Of a DNA stretch of 64,000 nt, positions 27,466 through 36,622 are shown one piece after another (positions within the stretch are counted from its first letter, which is position 1; every line of letters starts with the position of its first letter). The position numbers and the translations under genes are program-made. The notes beneath the pieces were generated by a model, which saw nothing but the letters and a program-made list of their open reading frames with translations, was not told the origin of the DNA and ran no database searches. The stretch comes from CAWGMT01 sp963823675 (GTDB lineage: Bacteria; Planctomycetota; Planctomycetia; Isosphaerales; Isosphaeraceae), in assembly GCA_963823675.1 (NCBI GenBank), contig CAWGMT010000005.1:1-64000 (forward strand). The letters are read 5' to 3'.

Positions 27466-27600
27466 GGGAAAATGCGTTTTCGCGGAGCGAAAGCCGACAC
27501 CTGGCGGTGTGCGGAAGGCGCGGCGGCCCATTGTCGCCTCTCGCTCCGCGAAAGTAGCTCCATTCCCAAAACGTGCTTTCGCGGGGCGGAAGCCGGCACT
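27466..27600. repeat. Cluster of CGCTCCGCG-type palindromes
   Basis: It contains TTTTCGCGGAGCGAAAGCC, then CTCTCGCTCCGCGAAAG, then CTTTCGCGGGGCGGAAGCC. All are variants of the hairpin in the 33-bp array at 19.4 kb. It lies between the ABC operon start and the end of the S9 peptidase gene. Confidence 0.8.
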
Positions 27601-27622
27601 CATCGGTCACAGCCCTGCCGTT

Positions 27623-29686
27623 TCAATGCTTGAGATACTTATCGAGCCACGCGGTGACCTCCCGCCACCAGACGATGCGATTCTGGGGCTTCAAAATCCA
27701 GTGTCCCTCGTCGGGGAAGTAGACCAAGCGGCTGGGTACGCCTCGTCGTTGCAGCGACGTGAACATACCGAGTCCCTGGGCGTCAGGAACCCGGAAATCG
27801 AGTGCTCCATGAATCACCAAGGTCGGCGTCTTGAAGTTGGCGGCAAAAGCACTTGGGGAACGATCGCGATAGTGCTCGGGTTTTTCCCAGGGGGGGCCGC
27901 CGAATTCCCATTCCGGAAACCAGAGCTCCTCGGTCGTGCCGTACTTGCTCGTGAGGTCGAAGACCCCTGCGTGGGAGACCAGGGCCTTGAACCGATCATT
28001 ATGCCCTGCGATCCAATTGACCATGAATCCGCCATACGATCCGCCGGCCGCCGCGACGTGCGTCGCATCCAGGAACGGATAGGTCTTGAGGGCGAAATCA
28101 AGCCCCTTCATCAGGTCGCCGTAGACGCGGCCGGTCCAGTCCTGGCTGATCTGGTCGGTGAACTTCTGGCCGTAGCCGGTCGAGCCGCGCGGGTTGATGG
28201 CAACCACCGCGTAGCCCGGCGCCGCGAACATCTGATAGTTCCAGCGGTTGTGCCACTCGTCGTGCCAGGCGCCTTGAGGCCCGCCATGAATCAGGAAGAG
28301 GACGGGATAGGAAATGCCGGCGTCGAAGCCGGGCGGGCGGAGCAGCCAGCCGTGAATCTCGTCGCCATCGGCGCCACTGAAGGTAAAGCCCTCGAGCTTG
28401 GGCAGATCGAGCTGCGCCAGCAGGGGGGCGTTGTGGTGAGTGAGCGCCGTCGCGCGAGAACCGTCGGTTCCGGCGGTGTAAACCTCGGCCGGACGATCGG
28501 CGAAATGGCGCGTGAAGACGAGCTTTCCGTCTTTCGTGCCAGCGCGCAGGCCCGTCTGGGCGCCGCCGGTGATCAGCCGTGGGTACGAGCTGGAACCGGC
28601 CGCCTTGGCGGCGGATCCGCTCGATTCGGAATTCACGTCGATCGCCAGGATGGGCTCGGTTCCGTTGTCATCGATCACGGCCAAGATCTTGTTCGACGAC
28701 GGCGCCCAGGCGAAAGATTGCACCGGCCGGTCGAGCGACTTGGAGAGCTCGATGCTCGACTGCGAGCTTCGGAGTCGCGCTTTGAGCACCCACTGGTCCG
28801 ACTCAAAGCCCGCTCGCGCCTGGCTCACGTAGGCGAGCCACTGGCCGTCCGGCGAATAGGCCGGCTGGGCATCGGCTCCTTGGTTCTTGGCAGTGATATT
28901 CGTGGGCTCCCCACCCGCGACTGGAACCGTCCAGATGTCGGTGTTGGTCGACCAGGCGGCATTCTCGATCGGCTCGGCGGTAAACGCGAGCTCCGTCCCA
29001 TCGGGCGCGAACGCATAGTCGGACGAGCCGCCGAACGGAGCAGGGGGGGTGTTGACTTCGAGCTTGGGGGTCAGGTCCTTCGCCGCACCGGTTTGCACGT
29101 CGGCGACGAAGAGGTGGCTCCGCTTGCCTTCGTCCCAAGACGTCCAGTGGCGAATCAGCAAGTGGTCGAAGATGCGCACTTTGGTCTTGCTGGCTTCCTT
29201 TTCCTTGTCATTGGCGGCCGTCTCTGCGGGGGTCTTGCCCGGGTAAACCTCGGCGACGAAGGCGATCGCATCGCCCTTGGGCGACCAGATCGGCCCCGCA
29301 ACATCGATCGGCAGCTTGGTCAGTTGCCGGGGCTCGCCGCCCTCGAGCGGCAAGAGCCACACCTGGGCCGACCCGCTTCGTTTCGAGACAAAGGCGATCG
29401 TCTTGCCGTCGGGGCTGAAGCGCGGGTGATCGTTGGTACCGGCCGTCGTCGTCAACTGCTTCGGCTCTCCTCCTTGCGAAGGGACGAGCCAGAGGCTGGT
29501 CGTGGTCTTATCGGTGGCACGGTCGATCTCCGAGACGACGTAAACGACCAGCGACCCATCGGGTGAAAGCTGGGGGTCGGAGACGCCTTTGACCGCCAAC
29601 AAGTCGTTGACGGTCATGGGCCGGCCGGCGGCCAGGAGGGGGGACACTGCGAACAGGACGAAAACGAGGGCAAGAATCAGTCGCAT
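27623..29686 (-). CDS. S9 family prolyl-oligopeptidase (acylaminoacyl-peptidase/DPP type), secreted
   Basis: A protein of 687 residues. A signal peptide (LILALVFVLFAVSPLLAA) is followed by a WD40-like beta-propeller (SPDGSLVVYVVS, FSPDGKTIAFVSKR, YSPDGQWLAYVS). The C-terminal alpha/beta-hydrolase has the nucleophile in AAGGSYGGFMVNW, Asp in HGALDFRVP and His in PDEGHWI. It cleaves short peptides from the N-terminal side in the periplasm. It is intact. The start at 29686 fits the signal peptide; a longer frame to 29848 lacks support. Confidence 0.92.
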   Translation of the reverse strand: MRLILALVFVLFAVSPLLAAGRPMTVNDLLAVKGVSDPQLSPDGSLVVYVVSEIDRATDKTTTSLWLVPSQGGEPKQLTTTAGTNDHPRFSPDGKTIAFVSKRSGSAQVWLLPLEGGEPRQLTKLPIDVAGPIWSPKGDAIAFVAEVYPGKTPAETAANDKEKEASKTKVRIFDHLLIRHWTSWDEGKRSHLFVADVQTGAAKDLTPKLEVNTPPAPFGGSSDYAFAPDGTELAFTAEPIENAAWSTNTDIWTVPVAGGEPTNITAKNQGADAQPAYSPDGQWLAYVSQARAGFESDQWVLKARLRSSQSSIELSKSLDRPVQSFAWAPSSNKILAVIDDNGTEPILAIDVNSESSGSAAKAAGSSSYPRLITGGAQTGLRAGTKDGKLVFTRHFADRPAEVYTAGTDGSRATALTHHNAPLLAQLDLPKLEGFTFSGADGDEIHGWLLRPPGFDAGISYPVLFLIHGGPQGAWHDEWHNRWNYQMFAAPGYAVVAINPRGSTGYGQKFTDQISQDWTGRVYGDLMKGLDFALKTYPFLDATHVAAAGGSYGGFMVNWIAGHNDRFKALVSHAGVFDLTSKYGTTEELWFPEWEFGGPPWEKPEHYRDRSPSAFAANFKTPTLVIHGALDFRVPDAQGLGMFTSLQRRGVPSRLVYFPDEGHWILKPQNRIVWWREVTAWLDKYLKH

Positions 29687-29797
29687 GATGGGGTTCCTGA
29701 TGGATGCAGATTTCCGTTGTACTTTTCTACACGATTGGGCCTGGGAATTGTTTCGTCGCTGTTGGTTATACCGCACGCCGGCACCAGTGAGCCACTC

Positions 29798-29857
29798 GTA
29801 GGGTGGGTGCAACCCACCGATCCGGATGCATTCTTCGGCGGGTTGCACCCACCTTAC
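29798..29857. repeat. Inverted repeat GTAGGGTGGGTGCAACCC
   Basis: The left arm at 29798-29815 and the right arm GGGTTGCACCCACCTTAC at 29840-29857 pair with one mismatch. A related half-site, GTGGGTTCCACCCACCCTAC, lies near 30005-30024. Such repeats are widespread in intergenic DNA of several phyla; no function is claimed. Confidence 0.8.
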
Positions 29858-30081
29858 TCGCTACTCGCCGACGATCGAACTGACCTTGTCAGCGGACAGT
29901 AGATTCATCGATATGGCGTTTTGTGGGTTCTGTTACGCCCGCAATCGGATGAGATATACCCCGAACGGCAACAACGGCGTAATCGTAGCCTCACAACGTT
30001 CGCGGTGGGTTCCACCCACCCTACAAATTGGTCACCAGTCCCGGCGTGTGGCATACCAGGCAACCGAAGGTTGCCCGGACG

Positions 30082-31503
30082 CTAGACCCCCGGCATTGCA
30101 CGTTTCAGGGGTTTCAGCAGAAGAAACAACACGAGCGCCATTCCGAGCGCCAGCATGGAGAGCACGAACCAGAATGTGGAATGGGACCATTTGTCCCAGT
30201 TTTCCCCGATCATCGTCAGCTTGTTGCCGAGGGCCGTGGCGACGAACCAACCGCCCATCATCAGCCCCCGGATATTGGCGGGCGCCACCTTCGAGACCAG
30301 GGAGAGCCCCATCGGACTGAGCATCAGCTCGCCCAGCGAGATGACGAAGTAGGCCCCGATGATCCACCACGGCGAGACGCGGCCCGTGTTGCCGCCCGCC
30401 AGAGCGCCAACGGTCAGGACGAGAAAGGCCGCGCTGGTCAAGAGCATCCCCAGCCCGATCTTGGCGGGAGTCGAAGGCTCCAGTCCCTTGGAGTTGAGCC
30501 AGCGCCAGAACCGCACCAAGGGGAGTGAGAGCACGATGATCCAGAAGGGGTTGATCGCGTTGGAAATGACCCCCGAGACGTTCGAGCCGTCGATCAGGTT
30601 GAGCGTGAAGATCTGGATCAAGATCGGCGTGACCGTGGAGGCCTTCCAGTCGGTGTTGTCGTTGGCCCAGTAGGTCATGGTGCTGCCGTTCTGGTGGAAT
30701 ACCATCCAGAAGACGATCACGATTCCGAAGATGACCAGGAGTGCCGACACGCGCTTCCAGTTGGGAATGTCATCGATGGCCATCTTCTCGGGCACGGGCA
30801 GGATGTCTTCCGCCAGCTCGATCGGCCGCGCGTCGGTCGCCGGCTTCCTGCGATCCCCGTGAGCCAGGTACCGATAAAAAACGCTGAAGATCACGGTGCC
30901 GATCGCCATCCCCAGGCCGGCCGCGAAAAAGGCGGCGCGGAAGCCGATCTTCTGCCGCAGAACTTCGGAAACGATCGGCGCCAAGAAGGCACCGACGTTG
31001 ATGCCCATGTAGAAGATGTTGTAAGCCGCATCACGAAGCGGGCTCCCCGCCGGGTAGAAGTTGCCGACGATCGTCGAGATATTGGGCTTGAAGAAGCCGT
31101 TGCCGATGAAGACCAGGACGAGCGCGGCGTAGAATGCGGCCAGCGAGCCCATGGTCAGCATCATGTAACCCGCCACGAAGAAGACGCCGCCGATCAGGAT
31201 TGACCGCCGATAGCCGATCCACTGGTCGGCGATAAGACCTCCCAGAAAGGGCGTCATGTACACGAACATGAGATAGTAGGACCACAGCCCGGTCGCTTGC
31301 GCCCTGGTCCACCCGAATCCCTCGGCCTTGTCCTGTAGGAACAGCGTCATGACCGCGGCCAGCGTGTAGAAACCGAACCGCTCCCACATCTCGGTCGCGA
31401 ACAAGACGTAGAGGGCCGGGGGGTGATGGTCATACCCCGGTCTGGATCTTGCGGCCGGCTTTGAATCGGCGGGGGTCGTGACACTCTGTGACATCGGCGG
31501 CAT
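30082..31503 (-). CDS. POT-family (PTR2) proton-coupled oligopeptide transporter
   Basis: A protein of 473 residues with 12-14 membrane helices. The POT signature ExxERF appears as TEMWERFGFY in helix 1. FIGNGFFKPNISTIVGNFY is the second PTR2 motif and NIFYMGINVGAF the helix following it. It imports di/tripeptides with protons across the inner membrane. It may work with the secreted peptidases of the window (S9, M49, DUF885), an inference from co-occurrence. An alternative start is the Met three codons later. It is intact. Confidence 0.93.
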   Translation of the reverse strand: MPPMSQSVTTPADSKPAARSRPGYDHHPPALYVLFATEMWERFGFYTLAAVMTLFLQDKAEGFGWTRAQATGLWSYYLMFVYMTPFLGGLIADQWIGYRRSILIGGVFFVAGYMMLTMGSLAAFYAALVLVFIGNGFFKPNISTIVGNFYPAGSPLRDAAYNIFYMGINVGAFLAPIVSEVLRQKIGFRAAFFAAGLGMAIGTVIFSVFYRYLAHGDRRKPATDARPIELAEDILPVPEKMAIDDIPNWKRVSALLVIFGIVIVFWMVFHQNGSTMTYWANDNTDWKASTVTPILIQIFTLNLIDGSNVSGVISNAINPFWIIVLSLPLVRFWRWLNSKGLEPSTPAKIGLGMLLTSAAFLVLTVGALAGGNTGRVSPWWIIGAYFVISLGELMLSPMGLSLVSKVAPANIRGLMMGGWFVATALGNKLTMIGENWDKWSHSTFWFVLSMLALGMALVLFLLLKPLKRAMPGV

Positions 31504-31595
31504 CCTCGTTTCTTACGGCGGTGCTGATCCCGGTTCGTTATCCGGCGTCGGACCAGATTAAACTAAGCCGCCGGAAATCCCAAGACCCCAGGGCC

Positions 31596-32654
31596 TCACC
31601 CGCCCATCGGCATCAGCACATCGTAATCGAATTCGAGCACGATGGCTGGCTCATAACTGCCATCGGCATTTTTGTACGGGCAGTCGGCACATTCGCGATC
31701 CTTGGCCGCCACGGTGCGCAGCCGCAATGCCCCGAGATCGCTCCGCCCCGGCACGGCGAATTTGTCGAGCACTTCCGACCAGGCGTAAATCGTATCTCCG
31801 GCAAAGGTCGGCGCGACGTGGCGGCCGCCGTTGATGGCCGCGACCCGGATGGCGTTCGCCAGACCGTTGAATGACAGCGACCGAGCCAGACTGATCACGT
31901 GACCCCCGTAAACGATCCTCCGGCCAAACCGGCCCTCCTTCTCGGCGTGCTGATTGAAGTGCACCCGCGCCGTGTTCTGGTAGAGACGAGTCGCCATCAT
32001 GTGCTCCGACTCTTCGATCGTCATCCCGTCCACATGGTCGATCCTTTCTCCGACCGCGTAGTCGTTCCACAGGTGTGGGCTTCCCGCGAGCGCCGGATCG
32101 TAACTGGAAATGCGCAGGCCGGCAGGTACGATCAGCTCGGCGGGGTCAACGGCCCGGGGCAGGTCGGGGACGACCGGCTCGATCGTCCCGCGAGAGGAGT
32201 TCCTTTTCCGGACCATCACCCAGCGGCAGTAGTCGACGACCATCTCGGCCCGCTGGTTGACGCCGACCGAGCGGACGTAGACGACACCGGTCTGACCGTC
32301 CTTGTTTTCCTTGAGCCCGATCACGGTCGAGGTTGTGCTGATCGTATCGCCGGGATACACGAGGTCGCCGAACCGCCCGGCGGCGTAGCCCAGGTTGGCA
32401 ATGGCGTTGAGCGAGATGTCCGCGACCGTCTTGCCGAAGACCAGGTTGAAGGTGAGCAAATCGTCAACCGGCGCGGCGGGCAGTCCCAGCGACGCGGCAA
32501 AGGCGGCCGATGAATTGACGGCGAAGCGGGCGCCGTAGAGCGCCGTATAGAGCGAGACGTCGCCGGCAGTGACCGTCCGCGGCGTTGCGTGGACGATTCG
32601 CTGGCCCAGGCGGAAGTCCTCCAGGAAACTTCCGGCATTCGTCTTGTCGCTCAT
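31596..32654 (-). CDS. mch: Mesaconyl-C1-CoA (2-methylfumaryl-CoA) hydratase, MaoC family
   Basis: A protein of 352 residues made of two hotdog domains, the length of Chloroflexus-type Mch (about 345). The N-terminal half has TVTAGDVSLYTALYGAR; the second half has FNQHAEKEGRFGRRIVYGGH, the hydratase Asp/His-like region. The enzyme interconverts beta-methylmalyl-CoA and mesaconyl-C1-CoA. It is the last gene of a leftward operon, 7 bp after the lyase gene. Other MaoC hydratases, such as itaconyl-CoA hydratase, are possible in principle. The lyase and both Smt-like transferases beside it, and Mct/Meh homologues nearby, make Mch the best call. Confidence 0.8.
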   Translation of the reverse strand: MSDKTNAGSFLEDFRLGQRIVHATPRTVTAGDVSLYTALYGARFAVNSSAAFAASLGLPAAPVDDLLTFNLVFGKTVADISLNAIANLGYAAGRFGDLVYPGDTISTTSTVIGLKENKDGQTGVVYVRSVGVNQRAEMVVDYCRWVMVRKRNSSRGTIEPVVPDLPRAVDPAELIVPAGLRISSYDPALAGSPHLWNDYAVGERIDHVDGMTIEESEHMMATRLYQNTARVHFNQHAEKEGRFGRRIVYGGHVISLARSLSFNGLANAIRVAAINGGRHVAPTFAGDTIYAWSEVLDKFAVPGRSDLGALRLRTVAAKDRECADCPYKNADGSYEPAIVLEFDYDVLMPMGG

Positions 32655-32661
32655 GGCCGGT

Positions 32662-33715
32662 TCAAGACTCCAGAGAGAGGCCGTAGGCCCGGGCCAGCTC
32701 GGGGTCGCGCCGGGCCACGAGCCGCGCCAGGTCGACGATGACCTTGGCCTGTTTCCAGGTCGCGTCGTCTTGCATCTTGCCGTCGATCATCACGGCGCCG
32801 GTGCCGTCGGGCATGGCGCCGAAGATGCGTCTGGCGAAGAGCACCTCGCTGACATCCGGGCTGAAGACGCGTCTGGCGATGGCGATCTGGCTGGGATGCA
32901 GCGTCCATGCGCCGGTACAGCCCATGAGAAAGGCGTTACGGAACTGCGCCTGGCAGGCCGCCTCGTCCTGAAAATCGCCGAAAGGCCCATAGAAGGCGCG
33001 AAGGCCGCAGGAGCTACAGGCGTCGACCATGCGGGCGATCGTGTAGTGCCACAGGTCTTGCTGAAAAAACGCCCGGTCGGGGCTGCCGGGGACGGCATCG
33101 GCCAGCACGCCGTAAAAAGGGTGGCCGCCGCCGACTCGCGTTGTCTTCATCCCGCGCGAGGCGGCGAGGTCGGCCGGCCCCAGGCTCATGCCGTGCATCC
33201 GCGGGCTGGCGGCCGCAATGTCGTCGACGTTCCTGACCCCCTGGGCCGTCTCGAGCAGAGCGTGAATCAGGATCGGCCGGCTGACGGAATTTCTGGCTTC
33301 GAGCTGGGCCAGTAACTGGTCGACGAAGTGGATGTCCCAGGGCCCTTCGACCTTGGGGATGATCATCACGTTGACCTTGTTGCCTGCCGCCGCGACGATC
33401 TGGAGCATGTCGTCGAGGAACCACGGGCTATTGAGCGCATTGACGCGCACCCAAAGGGACGTCTCGCCCAGCTCCGTTTTTTTCGCCACCTCGATGAATC
33501 CGTTCCGGGCCGCCTCCTTGGCTTCGGCGGGGATCGCGTCTTCGAGGTTGCCGCAGAGCACGTCCACCTGCCGCGCCGTCTCGGGGATGCGCGCGGATCT
33601 TATCGACCTGGGGCGGAAAGAAGTGGATCATCCGCTCGGCCCGGACAGGCAGCTCGCGAAAGGGCGCCGGGGCCCCGATGGCCAGCGGCTTGTAGAAGTG
33701 GTTGGGGAGTTTCAT
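32662..33715 (-). CDS. mcl: Malyl-CoA / beta-methylmalyl-CoA / citramalyl-CoA lyase, HpcH/HpaI family (one frameshift)
   Basis: The full protein is about 350 residues. It begins MKLPNHFYKPLAIGAPAP at 33715 and shifts frame near 33595 into VDVLCGNLEDAIPAEAKE, where the Glu-Asp pair binds magnesium. IIPKVEGPWDI carries the second acidic ligand, and GPADLAASRGM and GAWTLHPSQI are CoA-lyase landmarks. Mcl cleaves (S)-malyl-CoA to acetyl-CoA and glyoxylate, condenses propionyl-CoA with glyoxylate, and cleaves (S)-citramalyl-CoA to acetyl-CoA and pyruvate. It lies between the Smt-like genes and mch in one operon. The shift is probably an indel. Confidence 0.82.
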
Positions 33716-33771
33716 GGGAGGCGGCTCCGGGTTTCACGCGATGCGCACGATCGGGATTCATGTGCTCGGGC

Positions 33772-35037
33772 TCAAATCACCCGACGCGCGCGGAGGTCGG
33801 CGATCTCCGCGTCCGTGAGCCCAACGAGCTCCTTGAGCACTTCCTCCGTGTGCTGTCCGAGCCTGGGGCCGAGGTGTTTGATCCGGCCCGGGGTACGGGA
33901 CAGTCTGGGGACGATGTTGGGCACGATGATGGTTTCGGCGAGGTCGGCGTCATCGATGGCGACCATGTTCCGGCGGGCGTGGAACTGGCGGTCGCCGAAG
34001 ATGTCGGCGATGTTGTTCAAGGGCCCGGCGGGCGCCCCGGTTGCGTTGCAGCGCTCCAGGACCTGTTCGCGGGTGAGCGAACCGCACCAGTCGCGCACGA
34101 TCTCGTTGACATCGGTCCGGTTTTCCAGTCGCGTCTTCTGCTCGCCGTACAGGCTGCTGGAGGAAAGCTCGGAGCGGCCCATGGCCTCGGCCAGGCGCGA
34201 CCAGAGCTTGTCGGTCGTGCAGGCGATCGCGACCCATTTGCCGTCCTTGGTCGGGAAGTGGCCGTAGGGGCAGGCCGTCCCTATGTGCGGGCCGCGCCGC
34301 TCGCCGACCGTGCCGAACATGGCATAGGCCGGCGCCAGCTCGTCGGTGCAGCGAAAGACCGATTCATAAAGTGCCGTATCGATATACTGGCCGCGGCCCG
34401 TCTGGTCGCGGTAATGCAGGGCGATCAAGACGCCTACGCAGCCATATAGCCCCGAGAGATAATCGCCCAGGGTCGTCGAGCCGGGTGTCACGGGAGTGCC
34501 CTTGGGCATGCCCGAGAGATAAGCGAGGCCCCCGACGGCGTGGGCGATGCGGGCGAAGCCGGGTCGGTCCTTGTAGGGGCCCGTCTGCCCGTAGCCCGAG
34601 ACCCGCAGCATGATCAGCCTCGGGTTGATCTCGTGCAGGACGTCCCAGCCGATCCCCCATTTTTCCAGGGTGCCGGGGCGGAAATTCTCGCAGACGATAT
34701 CCGTCTGCTCGGCGAGCGCCTTGAACAGTCGGGCGCCGTCGGGGCTGTGCAGATCGATGGTCACCGATTTCTTGTTCCGCGCCTCGGAGAGCCAGGTCAA
34801 GGTGTCGCCACGGCTGGTGGGCGTGCCGAAGTTGCGGCAGGCGTCGCCGCCCACGGGGTGCTCGACCTTCAACACCTCGGCCCCAAACTCGCCGAGGATC
34901 GAGGCACAGTAGGGCGCCGCGATGACGGTCGCAACGTCGATGACGCGAATTCCGGATAGCGGTAGATTACCCGCGTCGTGCAGCAGATTGCCCGCGTCGT
35001 GCCGGAGGTTGTTCACGCCGGCTTCGCTTTCGCTCAT
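33772..35037 (-). CDS. Family III CoA transferase, succinyl-CoA:(S)-malate CoA-transferase-like subunit
   Basis: A protein of 421 residues of the CaiB/BaiF fold. IRVIDVATVIAAPYCA starts the Rossmann part, VKVEHP-like and ARNKKSVTIDL blocks bind CoA, and SGYGQTGPYKDRPGFA is typical. The presumed catalytic Asp, which forms the glutamyl/aspartyl-CoA anhydride, is in TLGDYLSGLYG. It is close to the next gene upstream through most of its length, which suggests a duplicated pair acting together as SmtA/SmtB do in Chloroflexus. Which subunit this is cannot be told. The ATG at 35037 removes 16 unsupported residues. Confidence 0.78.
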   Translation of the reverse strand: MSESEAGVNNLRHDAGNLLHDAGNLPLSGIRVIDVATVIAAPYCASILGEFGAEVLKVEHPVGGDACRNFGTPTSRGDTLTWLSEARNKKSVTIDLHSPDGARLFKALAEQTDIVCENFRPGTLEKWGIGWDVLHEINPRLIMLRVSGYGQTGPYKDRPGFARIAHAVGGLAYLSGMPKGTPVTPGSTTLGDYLSGLYGCVGVLIALHYRDQTGRGQYIDTALYESVFRCTDELAPAYAMFGTVGERRGPHIGTACPYGHFPTKDGKWVAIACTTDKLWSRLAEAMGRSELSSSSLYGEQKTRLENRTDVNEIVRDWCGSLTREQVLERCNATGAPAGPLNNIADIFGDRQFHARRNMVAIDDADLAETIIVPNIVPRLSRTPGRIKHLGPRLGQHTEEVLKELVGLTDAEIADLRARRVI

Positions 35038-35121
35038 TTCAGATGATCCTCTCACCACCGACAACTGAAAACGGTCAAAGGACAAAGGTCAAAGAACAAC
35101 GGACAACGGACAACGGACCAT

Positions 35122-36423
35122 TCAAATGATCCTCTGCTGGCGCAAGGCGGAGATCTCGGCGCTTGTTAGCTCGATGAGCTCACGCAGCACTTCGTGAGTT
35201 GCGTTGCCCAGGGGCGGGCCCAGGTTGGCGATGCGCCCGGGAGTCTCGGACAGTGTGGGCACGACGTTGGGAACAACGACCGTGCCCAGCCCGTCTTCTT
35301 CGACCCGGGCGAGATTGCCCCGCGCCTGGAAATGCTCGTCGGCGAAGATGTCGGCGATGCTGTTGAGCTTGCCGATCGGCACTTCCCTGCTGATGCAGCG
35401 GTGCATCAATTCTTCGCGGTCCAGGGAGAGAGCCCACTCGGTGACGATCTTGTTGACGTCGTCGCGGGCGGCCAGCCGCTTGCGCTGTTCGCCGTACATG
35501 CTGTGCGACGCCAGCTCGGGGCGCTCCATGGCCTCGGTGAGCCGCTCGAACATTCGGTCGGTCGTGCAGGCGATCGCGACCCACTTGCCGTCGCGGGCTC
35601 GAAAATGGCCGTGCGGCACGGCGACGAAGCTGCCGGCCCCTTCGCGCTCGCGCACCTTGCCGAAGAGGCCGTAGGAGGCGGCAAGCTCGTCGAGCTGCCG
35701 GAAGACCGCTTCGTAGATGCCGACGTCGATGACCTGGCCCAACCCGGTCTTCGCCTTGTAGCGGAGCGCGAGCAAGACGCCGATCAAGCCGTAGAGGCTC
35801 GAAATGTAATCGCCCAGCGGGGCCGCGCCGGGCACGACCGGCGTCTCGCCGGGGAAGCCCGCCAGATAGGAGAGCCCGCCGATGGCATGCGCAATGTGCG
35901 CGAAACCGGGCCGCCGGCGGTAAGGCCCGGTCTGGCCGTAGCCCGAGACGCGCAGCATCACCAGGCCGGGGTTTGCCTCGCTCAGGACCTTCCAGCCCAG
36001 CCTCCACTCCTCCATCGTGCCAGGCCGGAAATTCTCCACAACGACGTCCGATTTGGCCACGAGCTTGAGAAAGAGCTCGACGCCCTTGGGCCGGCGCAGA
36101 TCGAGCGTGACGGACTTCTTGTTTCGTGCTTCGCTTAGCCAGGCGAGCGTCGCGTCCGGCCGCTTGGTGGGGATTCCAAATCGGCGCATCGGATCGCCCC
36201 CGATCGGATGCTCCACCTTCAAGACTTCGGCCCCGAATTCGCCCATGATCGAGGCCGCGTAAGGTCCCGCCAGGAATGTGCCGACATCGATTACCCGAAT
36301 GCCCGCCAGCGGCAGCGGCCGGGCGGCGGGGGCATTCTGTTCGCGTTTTTCGTCCAGATGGTCTCCTCCAGATTTGTCGTCGGTCCGCTGGGCCGGTTGC
36401 TCGCTCACCGAATCGTTCGCCAT
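35122..36423 (-). CDS. Family III CoA transferase, second succinyl-CoA:(S)-malate CoA-transferase-like subunit
   Basis: A protein of 433 residues, paralogous to its downstream neighbour: IRVIDVGTFLAGPYAA, ARNKKSVTLDLRRP, SGYGQTGPYRRRPGFA, catalytic-Asp region PLGDYISSLYG, and KWVAIACTTDRMFERL are shared. It would transfer CoA from succinyl-CoA to malate (or a related acid such as citramalate), feeding the lyase. GTGGGAGTTGAA precedes the ATG at 36423, so I prefer it to the GTG at 36435. It is the first gene of the operon, 87 bp from a conserved upstream element. Confidence 0.78.
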   Translation of the reverse strand: MANDSVSEQPAQRTDDKSGGDHLDEKREQNAPAARPLPLAGIRVIDVGTFLAGPYAASIMGEFGAEVLKVEHPIGGDPMRRFGIPTKRPDATLAWLSEARNKKSVTLDLRRPKGVELFLKLVAKSDVVVENFRPGTMEEWRLGWKVLSEANPGLVMLRVSGYGQTGPYRRRPGFAHIAHAIGGLSYLAGFPGETPVVPGAAPLGDYISSLYGLIGVLLALRYKAKTGLGQVIDVGIYEAVFRQLDELAASYGLFGKVREREGAGSFVAVPHGHFRARDGKWVAIACTTDRMFERLTEAMERPELASHSMYGEQRKRLAARDDVNKIVTEWALSLDREELMHRCISREVPIGKLNSIADIFADEHFQARGNLARVEEDGLGTVVVPNVVPTLSETPGRIANLGPPLGNATHEVLRELIELTSAEISALRQQRII

Positions 36424-36493
36424 TTCAACTCCCACCAGACTCGGCGCCGCACACCCTGATTGAAGAACGTCGAGGCACGAAGATCATCTCATG

Positions 36494-36563
36494 AGGTTGG
36501 TTTCCACCCGACCTCTACGCACTACGTGCCAGATACCCTGGTGTCAAGAGGTCATCGATCAAC
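36494..36563 (+). promoter_or_regulatory. Element A: degenerate copy of the mct promoter region
   Basis: These 70 bp match 48282-48351 without gaps at roughly three quarters of positions, including GCCAGATAC and TGTCAAGAGGTC. The copy before mct has -35 TTGACT and -10 GATACT; here the same places read CCGACC and GATACC, so the rightward promoter looks decayed. On the other strand a TTGACA (36547 to 36542) points toward the CoA-transferase operon and may serve as its -35. Confidence 0.6.
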
Positions 36564-36622
36564 CTTCGTCGGTGCAACAGGCCCAAGCGGCCCAGCCCGG
36601 GTGAAACCCTGGGACCCAAATC

